From an uncultured Collinsella sp. (lineage in GTDB: Bacteria > Actinomycetota > Coriobacteriia > Coriobacteriales > Coriobacteriaceae), in contig URTB01000026.1 of assembly GCA_900550595.1 (NCBI GenBank), positions 1 to 12,248 on the forward strand: a DNA stretch of 12,248 nt, written 5' to 3'. A program made the position numbers and the translations under genes. The number at the start of each line of letters is the position of its first letter. Within the stretch, counting starts at the first letter, position 1. The notes under the pieces are model-generated. The model was given only the letters and a program-made list of their open reading frames with translations. It was not told where the DNA came from and searched no databases. Shown piece by piece: positions 1 through 5,379 of this stretch.

Positions 1-737
1 CCTCTGACGGCATCATGTGGTGGGAGCACGAGTTCGAGGGCCAGAAGAAGGCCTACGAGATTGCCGATCGCGCCGAGCTGGAGCAGGTCATTCGCGATGT
101 GTACGCCAGTGGCTACACCGATGATCTCATCTTGCAGGACCGCGTGCCCGGCAACGACGAGTACATGCGCGTGCTTACCAGCTATTCCGACCGCAACGGC
201 AAGGTTCGCATGATGTGCCTGGGTCACGTGCTGCTCGAGGAGCATCAGCCCCACGGTGTCGGCAACCACGCCTGCATCATCACCGAGCCCAACGACGAGC
301 TCATGGGTGGCGTGCGCAAGCTGCTTGAGGACCTTAAGTTCACGGGCTTCTCCAACTTCGACGTCAAGTACGACCAACGCGATGGTTCGTTTAAGTTCTT
401 CGACTTCAACACGCGTCAGGGCCGCAGTAACTACTACGTCACCAACAGCGGCTTTAACGTTGCTAAATACGTGGTGGATGAGTACGTCTATAACCGTCCG
501 TTTGAGCCAGAATTTGTGACGGCGCAGGACGAGGCGCTGTGGATGGTCGTCCCCATGGGCGTCGTTGACAAGTATGTCAAGGACCCCGAGCTGCGTGCGA
601 AGGCGCATCGTCTGGCCAAGGAGGGCAAGGCTGCCGATCCTTCGTTTATGAAGGGCGATTTTGTCTTTAACCGCTGGTTGCGCATGTGGCACACCAAGCT
701 GCGTCACTTTAAGCTGTTCAAGACGTATTACAAGTAG
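1..737 (+). CDS. ATP-grasp ligase, 3' part (carboxylate-amine / D-amino-acid ligase type)
   Basis: The open frame runs in from the left edge (frame begins at base 3) and stops with TAG at 735-737, so this is about the last 244 residues of a longer protein; the ATG at 15 is internal. The visible part fits the C-terminal half of an ATP-grasp enzyme: the stretch FFDFNTRQGRSN, encoded near 400-435, matches the conserved acidic-x-Asn metal-binding segment (usually E-x-N-P-R), and GFSNFDVKYD precedes it as the preceding strand does in this fold. Family members join a carboxylate to an amine through an acyl-phosphate, using ATP, in the cytoplasm. The neighbouring amino-acid racemase suggests a D-amino acid such as D-aspartate as substrate; this is inference, since the specificity-determining N-terminal part lies outside the window. 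The C terminus (RMWHTKLRHFKLFKTYYK) is very basic. Fold assignment is fairly secure, substrate is not. Confidence 0.75.
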   Translation, partial: SDGIMWWEHEFEGQKKAYEIADRAELEQVIRDVYASGYTDDLILQDRVPGNDEYMRVLTSYSDRNGKVRMMCLGHVLLEEHQPHGVGNHACIITEPNDELMGGVRKLLEDLKFTGFSNFDVKYDQRDGSFKFFDFNTRQGRSNYYVTNSGFNVAKYVVDEYVYNRPFEPEFVTAQDEALWMVVPMGVVDKYVKDPELRAKAHRLAKEGKAADPSFMKGDFVFNRWLRMWHTKLRHFKLFKTYYK

Positions 738-746
738 ATGAGCGCG

Positions 747-776
747 GCGCCCGCCCGGTTTGCATCGGACGGGCGC
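747..776 (+). other. GC-rich intergenic hairpin between ligase and racemase genes
   Basis: GCGCCCG (747-753) pairs with CGGGCGC (770-776); after one C/A mismatch, two more C-G pairs extend inward (755-756 with 767-768), leaving a 10-base loop. There is no T run after it, so it is a poor intrinsic terminator. It may act in mRNA processing or partial attenuation between the two genes, which lie in the same direction 84 bases apart. Confidence 0.5.
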
Positions 777-821
777 GGGCATGATACGAGCAATTGCATG
801 GGCGTCACCAAGGAGGCGGCG

Positions 822-1568
822 ATGGAAAAGCTGGGAGTTATCGGCGGCATGGGCGCTGAGGCCACGTCGTATTACTACGACCAGGTCGTGCGTCATACGG
901 CTGCTGCCTGTGATCAGGAGCATATCGACATGGTGGTGCTTTCCAAGTCGACCATGCCCGACCGTACGCTGGCCATCAAGACCGGCGAGCATGCCGAGCT
1001 GCTGGCGACCATGAAGGAGTGCGCACAGGCGCTCGAGACACTGGGCTGCGCGCACATTGCCATTCCCTGCAACACATCGCACTACTTTTACGACCAGATT
1101 CAGTCGTTTACCAAGGTGCCGATTATCCACATGCCGCGTGAGTCGGTGCGCTATGCCCTGGCGGGCGCGGTGATGGGGGAGTGCGAGTTCGATCCCAACC
1201 TGAGCATGCCGTCCGAGCCGGTGCGCAAGATCGGCATCATGGGCACCGACGGCACCGTGGGTGCCGGCGTCTACGGGCGCGAGTGCGAGGCCGCGGGCGT
1301 CGAGGTCGTCTATCCCAGCGAGAAGCGCCAGGCCGACGTGATGTCGCTGATTTATGATGACGTGAAGGCCGGACGCGAGCCCGATATGGACAAGTTTGAC
1401 CGCGTGATGTGGGAGTTCGCCCGCAGCGGCTGCGACCGCGTCATTCTGGCCTGCACCGAGCTCTCGGTGCTGAAAAAGTACCGAGAGATGCCCGAGATTA
1501 CCCTTGACGCCATGGACGTCCTGGTGCGCGAATCCATCATCCGCAGCGGCGCCCCCTACCGCCTGTAG
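822..1568 (+). CDS. aspartate/glutamate racemase family protein
   Basis: A cofactor-independent amino-acid racemase of the Asp/Glu racemase superfamily, which interconverts L and D isomers with two cysteines acting as acid and base. The start is the ATG at 822, because AGGAGG at 811-816 lies 5 bases upstream and the protein then opens with MEKLGVIGGMG, the usual first strand; the frame is open further upstream to 738, but that stretch has no family resemblance. Length is 248 residues, usual for the family. GGMGAEAT (8-15) forms the first substrate loop, Cys83 lies in IPCNTSHY and Cys211 in ACTELSVL, the two catalytic cysteines. Asp is the likely substrate (aspartate racemases share the IPCNTxH pattern), but Glu or a broad range cannot be excluded. 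It follows an ATP-grasp ligase gene and may feed it a D-amino acid. A modest insertion lies at about residues 116-135. Confidence 0.88.
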   Translation: MEKLGVIGGMGAEATSYYYDQVVRHTAAACDQEHIDMVVLSKSTMPDRTLAIKTGEHAELLATMKECAQALETLGCAHIAIPCNTSHYFYDQIQSFTKVPIIHMPRESVRYALAGAVMGECEFDPNLSMPSEPVRKIGIMGTDGTVGAGVYGRECEAAGVEVVYPSEKRQADVMSLIYDDVKAGREPDMDKFDRVMWEFARSGCDRVILACTELSVLKKYREMPEITLDAMDVLVRESIIRSGAPYRL

Positions 1569-1574
1569 CCCTCG

Positions 1575-1610
1575 ACCTGCCAAAAAAGGGACAGGTTTAT
1601 TTTGGTAGGT
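1575..1610. repeat. REP-like palindromic element
   Basis: ACCTGCCAAAA (1575-1585) pairs with TTTTGGTAGGT (1600-1610) over 11 positions with a single G-U pair, around a 14-base loop that carries GGGACAGG. It starts 6 bases after the racemase stop codon. The GGGACAGGTTTATTTTGG-type sequence resembles interspersed palindromic repeats that I recall from coriobacterial intergenic regions; copy number cannot be tested here. Confidence 0.5.
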
Positions 1611-1628
1611 TTTATCTGGGAAAACAGT

Positions 1629-1665
1629 AAGGCCTCGGCTCGTTTGATGCGAGCCGGGGCCTTTT
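1629..1665. terminator. bidirectional intrinsic terminator between racemase and ecfT
   Basis: A 14-pair stem (1629-1642 with 1650-1663, one G-U pair) with a 7-base loop is followed by TTTT at 1662-1665, giving a good terminator for the + strand racemase transcript. Read on the - strand, the same stem is followed by ACTGTTTT, so it can also end the convergent ECF operon, whose last stop codon lies about 30 bases away. Confidence 0.85.
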
Positions 1666-1693
1666 GAATTTATCGGTTGCCGGTGGCGATGGG

Positions 1694-2440
1694 TTAGAAC
1701 AGGAAGCCGAGGACGATGAGGGCAATGCTGACAATAAGTATGGCAATGTCCAGGCCCTTGATGGGGTAGCGCTTGTACGAGCTCGCGCGCGTGCGCAGGT
1801 AGAAGCCGCGCTGCTCGGCTGCCAGGGCCGTGGCGTCGGTTTTACCCACGCTCGAGATCAGTAGCGGCACGCACAGCGGCAGCATGAGCTTGAGCTTCTT
1901 GATGGGGTTCTTGGTGTCATACTCGATGCCGCGTGCGGTCTGCGCCTCCATGATGGCGTTCATCTCCTGGCCAAACACTGGCACAAAGCGCAGCGCCGTG
2001 GTAAAGGTGAAGGCGTAACGATACGGAACGTGCAGCACCTCGACGCAGGCGTTGGCAAGGTCGTTGAGCTTGGTCACCATGAGCATCAGAATAAGCGGTA
2101 GCGCCACGCCCAGCAGACGCAGACAGGCCTTTGTTCCGGTGATGAGGCCTTCATCGGTGACAAAGCTCCACACCACGTTGCCATCGCGCATAAAAGCCAG
2201 CTGCAGCACCAGCATGATGAGCGCGAGTGGAATCAGCAGCTTGAGCAGCGCGAGCAGGCGGTCGACGACGCCGGCGTAGGCTCCCAGCGCGAGCGTGAGT
2301 GCCAGAAAGCCCAGCAGTGCCACATAGGTGTCGGACAAGAAAATGCCGATGATGATGGCGGCGGCGAGGCCCAGTTTGATGACGGGGTTCAGGCGGTGTA
2401 GCAGCGTGTCGCCCGGCATGTAGTCGATGACGTTAACCAC
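1694..2440 (-). CDS. ecfT: ECF transporter transmembrane component EcfT
   Basis: Membrane coupling subunit of an energy-coupling-factor importer; it links ATP hydrolysis by the ATPase to movement of the substrate-binding S component. The likely start is GTG at 2440-2438: GAGGAG at 2451-2456 lies 10 bases upstream, whereas the ATG at 2485 lies inside the ATPase gene without comparable support. This gives 248 residues. Hydrophobic segments lie at about 21-36, 38-58, 63-83, 108-123 and 229-248. The two cytoplasmic Arg-Gly motifs that contact the ATPases are present: TARG (168-171) and EQRG (209-212). The gene overlaps the ATPase gene by 8 bases, which suggests translational coupling. It is the last gene of the operon and is followed by a terminator. 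Confidence 0.88.
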   Translation of the reverse strand: MVNVIDYMPGDTLLHRLNPVIKLGLAAAIIIGIFLSDTYVALLGFLALTLALGAYAGVVDRLLALLKLLIPLALIMLVLQLAFMRDGNVVWSFVTDEGLITGTKACLRLLGVALPLILMLMVTKLNDLANACVEVLHVPYRYAFTFTTALRFVPVFGQEMNAIMEAQTARGIEYDTKNPIKKLKLMLPLCVPLLISSVGKTDATALAAEQRGFYLRTRASSYKRYPIKGLDIAILIVSIALIVLGFLF

Positions 2441-4184
2441 GGCGGACCATCTCCTCGGTAATGCGAACGATATCAGTGACCTCACTCACCTGCGTAAAGG
2501 CGGGCGAGACGGTGGATGCCAGACGGCGCGAGAGTTCGATGACCTGGGGCGGCTCAACGTAGGCACGCTGCATGAGTTCGATGTTCGAGAACAGCTCGTG
2601 CGTGCGGCCGCGGTCGAGGATGCGACCGTTGGCCATCACCACGATGCGCTCGGCAAAGTCGGAAACGACTTCCATGTCGTGACAGACCATGATGACGGCG
2701 CAACCGCGCTCTGCCATGGTGCGCACCGTTTCCATCACGGTCATGCACTCGCGGTAGTCCAGGCCACTCGTGGGTTCGTCGAGCACCACGATCTTGGGCT
2801 CGATCACCACAACGGAGGCCAGCGCCACCATCTGGCGTTGGCCGCGCGACAGTGAGAACGGTGCCTCGTCGGCGGGCAGACCAAAGCGGTCGATGACCAG
2901 CTGGGCGCGACGCAGGGCTTCGGCGCGGTCGATGCCGGCAAGTTCTAGACCAAAGGCGACCTCGTCGAGCACGGTGTCTTTGCAGATTTGGCGGTCGGGG
3001 TTCTGGAAAAGCGTTGCCACTTCGTGTGCGATGCGGCTCGTGGGAACCGATGCCGTGTCCAAGCCCGTAACGCGTACGCTGCCCGATGCGGGCTTGAGCA
3101 AACCCGTGAGCAGTTTGGTGAGCGTGGTTTTGCCGGCTCCGTTTTGGCCGACAATGCCCACGAGCTCGCCGGGGTAGAGCGTCAAGTTGAGGTCGTGGAC
3201 GGCGGCGCCTCCATGGGGGTAAGAAAACTCGACATGGTCAAAGGTGAGCACCGGCTCGGCGTCTTTCGCATGCGGGCGCAGCGACGGCGCGTGCGGGGAG
3301 CCTGCGGGCGCCTGGGTATCGCTTGTCGCACGGTCGGGGTCGACGATTTCCGTGATCAGGCGTTCTGCCTCGTCGACATCCAGACAGGGCGTGCCGCTTA
3401 CCAAGCCATCGGCCTCGAGACTGTTGAAGATGCGCGTGACGCGCGGACAATCGACGCCGATGGTGCGAAGCTCGTCGGTGCGTGCGAAGACCTCGTGCGG
3501 CTCACCTTGCAGCGCGATCTGGCCGTGATCGAGCACCAACACACGGTTGCAGTACTCCGAAAGCAGAGCGACCTTTTGCTCAACGACGACGATGGTGATG
3601 CCGAGCGCGCGGTTTGCCTCGCGCAGCGTCTCGAAGACCAAGGTGGAACTGGCGGGGTCGAGTGCTGCGGTTGGCTCATCGAGCACTAAGACGCGCGGAC
3701 GCATGGCGAGGATGGCGGCGATAGCTACCTTTTGCTTTTGGCCGCCCGAGAGGGTGGCGATCTCGCGGTCGCGCAGGTCGCTAATGCCGACGGTCTTAAG
3801 CGTCTCGCACAAGCGCTGCTCGATCTGGTCATGCGGAACGCCAAAGTTCTCGAGACCAAAGAGCATTTCGTCCTCAACGACCGAAGCGACCATCTGGGTA
3901 TCGATGTCCTGCAACACGCTGCCGACGATCTGCGATATGTCGGTGAGCGAGACCTCGCAGGTGTCGTGGCCGTCAACTAACACGGAGCCATAAAATGCGC
4001 CGGTGTAGTGGTGAGGCACGGCGCCCGACAGGCAGGCGGCAAGTGTGGACTTACCGGCACCCGAGGGCCCGATGATGCCGATGAAATCTCCCTTGTTCAC
4101 GCTAAGCGAAACGTGGCTGAGCGCCTGCTCGGTTTGCGTGCCATAGGAGAACGAGACATCGTCGACGTTGATGATCGTTTCCAT
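2433..4184 (-). CDS. fused double ECF ATPase (EcfA1-EcfA2 type)
   Basis: Cytoplasmic ATPase of the ECF transporter, with both nucleotide-binding domains in one 583-residue chain instead of two proteins. Domain 1: Walker A GPSGAGKS (39-46), Q-loop Gln92, signature LSGGQ (145-149), Walker B ending in Glu170. Domain 2: Walker A GQNGAGKT (346-353), Q-loop Gln394, signature LSRGQ (445-449), Walker B ending in Glu470, switch His502. A low-complexity linker of roughly residues 285-310 joins them. In domain 1 the switch-histidine position appears to be Gln203 (VVVEQK), so the two sites are unequal. The start ATG at 4184 has GAAAGG 5 bases upstream. It lies after the S-component gene, separated by two palindromic elements, and overlaps ecfT at its end. 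Fused pairs are known among ECF systems (YkoD-like). Confidence 0.92.
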   Translation of the reverse strand: METIINVDDVSFSYGTQTEQALSHVSLSVNKGDFIGIIGPSGAGKSTLAACLSGAVPHHYTGAFYGSVLVDGHDTCEVSLTDISQIVGSVLQDIDTQMVASVVEDEMLFGLENFGVPHDQIEQRLCETLKTVGISDLRDREIATLSGGQKQKVAIAAILAMRPRVLVLDEPTAALDPASSTLVFETLREANRALGITIVVVEQKVALLSEYCNRVLVLDHGQIALQGEPHEVFARTDELRTIGVDCPRVTRIFNSLEADGLVSGTPCLDVDEAERLITEIVDPDRATSDTQAPAGSPHAPSLRPHAKDAEPVLTFDHVEFSYPHGGAAVHDLNLTLYPGELVGIVGQNGAGKTTLTKLLTGLLKPASGSVRVTGLDTASVPTSRIAHEVATLFQNPDRQICKDTVLDEVAFGLELAGIDRAEALRRAQLVIDRFGLPADEAPFSLSRGQRQMVALASVVVIEPKIVVLDEPTSGLDYRECMTVMETVRTMAERGCAVIMVCHDMEVVSDFAERIVVMANGRILDRGRTHELFSNIELMQRAYVEPPQVIELSRRLASTVSPAFTQVSEVTDIVRITEEMVRRG

Positions 4185-4202
4185 GGATACCTTTCATAAT
4201 CA

Positions 4203-4246
4203 TTGGGGACGTTCTTACATGACTAGTCGTTTAAGAACGTCCCCAA
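4203..4246. repeat. perfect 15-bp inverted repeat upstream of the ECF ATPase
   Basis: TTGGGGACGTTCTTA (4203-4217) is exactly complementary to 4232-4246. The 14-base loop itself contains the palindrome GACTAGTC (4221-4228). On the - strand the hairpin ends 7 bases before the GAAAGG ribosome binding site of the ATPase gene. It resembles a REP-type intergenic element; effects on mRNA stability or translation are possible but unproven. There is no T run after the stem on either strand. Confidence 0.7.
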
Positions 4247-4289
4247 AAGCTCGTTGTTTGGGACAGTCTTTGGCGGTGAAGCACGGATA

Positions 4290-4390
4290 CGGCTTTACGA
4301 GGTGCCCCAGGTTGGCGCGAAAGAGGAGCGAAGCGTACTTGGGTATGCGAGCGACGAATGAACGCCAAGATGGGGTGGCTCGTAAAGCCG
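4290..4390. repeat. about 100-base structured palindromic element in the ECF operon
   Basis: A nearly complete long hairpin. The outer stem is 4290-4301 with 4379-4390 (12 perfect pairs). Then come 4305-4309 with 4371-4375, 4312-4317 with 4363-4368, and an inner stem 4333-4338 with 4343-4348 (one G-U pair) closed by a TTGG loop and extended across an internal loop rich in G-A. It begins 7 bases after the S-component stop codon. The repeated GCGA motifs on both sides suggest a mobile or REP-like origin. I see no coding potential with a ribosome binding site in it. It could also be a structured RNA, since either strand folds. Confidence 0.6.
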
Positions 4391-4396
4391 AGCGGG

Positions 4397-4972
4397 TTAG
4401 TTGAGCTTCAGGGCCTTCTGGATGGGCAGGTAGAGGGCGCCGACCAGAATGGCGTTAAATACGGCGGTCATGGCGACGACGGGTAGCATGGCTGCGGCGA
4501 GCTCGCCCACCACGCCGAGCATGGCCATCTTGATGACCATGAAGATGACGCCCGAGACAAAGGTGGTCACGAATGTTGCGACGATGGCGACGACGGGCTT
4601 AACCTGGCCGTCCTTGGCGGCGGCGTTGACAATGACGGCCATGAGCATGGCTGCGATACCCTCGGCGGCAAAATCGACAAACGGCGAGGTGGTAGTGATC
4701 TGGATTACGGCCGCCGAGATGAGACCAATGACGAGCGCCTGGCCAATGTTGGGACGAATGACCAGGATGGTGAGGCAGAAGGCCGAGATAATGAACTCGG
4801 GGCTGATCATACCGCCCGAGATGCCCGAGATTGCCTTGCCGACGGTGAAGTTGAGGATGAAGCCGGCGGCAAGCAGAATGGCGAGCAGGACAAGGGCGCG
4901 AATATCGAGTTTACCGCGGTCGGCGGTCTGGACGGTGCGGGGCTGGGCGGTGGCGGTGGTGTTCTGAGACAT
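4397..4972 (-). CDS. ECF transporter S component, probable tryptophan specificity (TrpP-like)
   Basis: Integral membrane substrate-capturing subunit of the ECF transporter. The start is ATG at 4972: AAAGGA lies 8 bases upstream. The frame stays open upstream, but that extension crosses the attenuator and is not protein-like. The protein has 191 residues: a polar N terminus of about 24 residues, then about six hydrophobic segments near 24-47, 56-73, 76-93, 104-118, 126-150 and 160-182. S components differ greatly in sequence, so the family was judged by length, topology and motifs such as PNIGQALVIGLISA and VVAMTAVFNAILVGALYLPIQKAL, which recall TrpP proteins. The strongest pointer to tryptophan is upstream: a leader peptide with three Trp codons and an attenuator-type terminator. 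The S role is fairly sure; Trp as ligand is an inference from regulation plus resemblance. Confidence 0.82.
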   Translation of the reverse strand: MSQNTTATAQPRTVQTADRGKLDIRALVLLAILLAAGFILNFTVGKAISGISGGMISPEFIISAFCLTILVIRPNIGQALVIGLISAAVIQITTTSPFVDFAAEGIAAMLMAVIVNAAAKDGQVKPVVAIVATFVTTFVSGVIFMVIKMAMLGVVGELAAAMLPVVAMTAVFNAILVGALYLPIQKALKLN

Positions 4973-5019
4973 GGTGAAAGTCCTTTCAAAAAGGGGAGTG
5001 TAAGAGAAAAACGGAGGCG

Positions 5020-5146
5020 CGTGATGCGAATGCGATCGGGCTCGAGATAGAAAAAGGCCCCCGGTCGAAACCGGAGGCCTTCCAATCACCTAGAGCGCAA
5101 AACAGGCGTGAGGGACTCACTTTCGACCGATCGTATTCGCATCACG
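5020..5146 (-). repeat. 20-base inverted repeat enclosing the attenuator terminator
   Basis: Bases 5020-5039 and 5127-5146 are inverted copies with 19 of 20 positions complementary (one A/C mismatch in RNA). The right copy lies inside the leader peptide coding sequence, just after the Trp codons; the left copy lies between the terminator and the S-component start. In a read-through transcript the two could form a long stem around the terminator hairpin. Confidence 0.75.
5051..5081 (-). terminator. attenuator terminator of the tryptophan ECF operon
   Basis: On the - strand, 5081-5071 pairs with 5064-5054 in an 11-pair GC-rich stem (one G-U pair) with a 6-base loop, followed by a run of five T at 5055-5051. 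It lies between the leader peptide stop codon and the S-component gene, so it would stop transcription before the structural genes. Bases 5062-5070 (loop and 3' arm) are complementary to 5121-5129 in the leader peptide gene, giving an antiterminator. Confidence 0.85.
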
Positions 5147-5185
5147 CCACCACCAGTTGTTGAGAGACTTCATCGTGTTCATCAT
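5117..5185 (-). CDS. tryptophan attenuation leader peptide (22 aa, WWW)
   Basis: A short gene starting at ATG 5185 with AAAGGAG (5200-5194) 8 bases upstream, and ending with TGA at 5119-5117. The peptide begins MMNTMKSLNN, then has three consecutive Trp (codons at 5155-5147), and ends RDANTIGRK. Three TGG codons in 22 are far above expectation, because Trp is rare. The peptide itself is probably not functional; its translation senses charged tRNA-Trp. When Trp is scarce the ribosome stalls on the Trp codons and leaves 5129-5121 free to pair with 5070-5062, which breaks the terminator. When Trp is plentiful the ribosome moves on to the stop codon, covers 5129-5121, and the terminator forms. 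Known trpL-type attenuators work this way; their use for a transporter here is inferred. Confidence 0.88.
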   Translation of the reverse strand: MMNTMKSLNNWWWRDANTIGRK

Positions 5186-5237
5186 CTTGGTGGCTCCTTT
5201 CGTGATGCCTTGGCGCGGTCGCACCTCGTTGCTGTTG

Positions 5238-5257
5238 CGCTGCACTATAGCACAGCG
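5238..5257 (-). promoter_or_regulatory. probable promoter (extended -10) of the leader/ECF operon within a palindrome
   Basis: On the - strand TGCTATAGT (5252-5244) is a good extended -10 element; no convincing -35 lies 16-19 bases upstream. The -10 is embedded in an imperfect palindrome, CGCTG-tg-CTATAG-tg-CAGCG (16 of 20 positions symmetric), which could be an operator for a dimeric repressor. The leader SD lies about 45 bases downstream. Confidence 0.5.
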
Positions 5258-5270
5258 AAGTGTGTGCGGG

Positions 5271-5293
5271 GAAATCTTTTTTGAAAAGATTTC
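5271..5293. promoter_or_regulatory. AT-rich perfect palindrome upstream of the ECF operon promoter
   Basis: GAAATCTTTT (5271-5280) and AAAAGATTTC (5284-5293) are perfect inverted copies around TTG. In a GC-rich neighbourhood this stands out. It lies 22-44 bases upstream of the putative -10, a place suited to an activator site or UP element, or to a weak transcription stop for the upstream dipeptidase gene. Confidence 0.4.
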
Positions 5294-5326
5294 GGCGGCG
5301 TTTCCTGCCGGTCAAAAGGGCAGGCT

Positions 5327-5363
5327 GAGCGGGCGGGATGACTCATGCGACCCCGCCCGTCTC
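5327..5363 (-). terminator. GC-rich hairpin downstream of the C69 dipeptidase gene (weak terminator)
   Basis: GGGCGGG (5331-5337) pairs with CCCGCCC (5352-5358), extended by a C-G pair (5330 with 5359) and by GAG/CTC (5327-5329 with 5361-5363) across a bulge, with a 14-base loop. It begins 17 bases after the stop codon. The - strand sequence beyond it is not a T run, so any termination would be factor-dependent or weak. Confidence 0.45.
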
Positions 5364-5379
5364 TTGGAACGCAAGGGCC

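Noticed and set aside
738..821. Upstream extension of the racemase (ATG at 738 or 798)
   Set aside because: The first 28 codons cross a GC hairpin and have no family resemblance; AGGAGG at 811-816 clearly serves the ATG at 822.
4290..4390. Assigning this element to the Collinsella-1 RNA family
   Set aside because: I cannot recall the consensus well enough to match it base by base, so it is given only as something to test.
4168..4404. A 78-codon + strand frame across the ECF intergenic gap
   Set aside because: It runs through two palindromic elements, lacks a ribosome binding site, and its sequence follows the repeat structure.
4973..5089. Upstream extension of the S component to ATG 5089
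   Set aside because: That stretch covers the terminator hairpin and leader region; the ribosome binding site at 4981-4986 marks ATG 4972.
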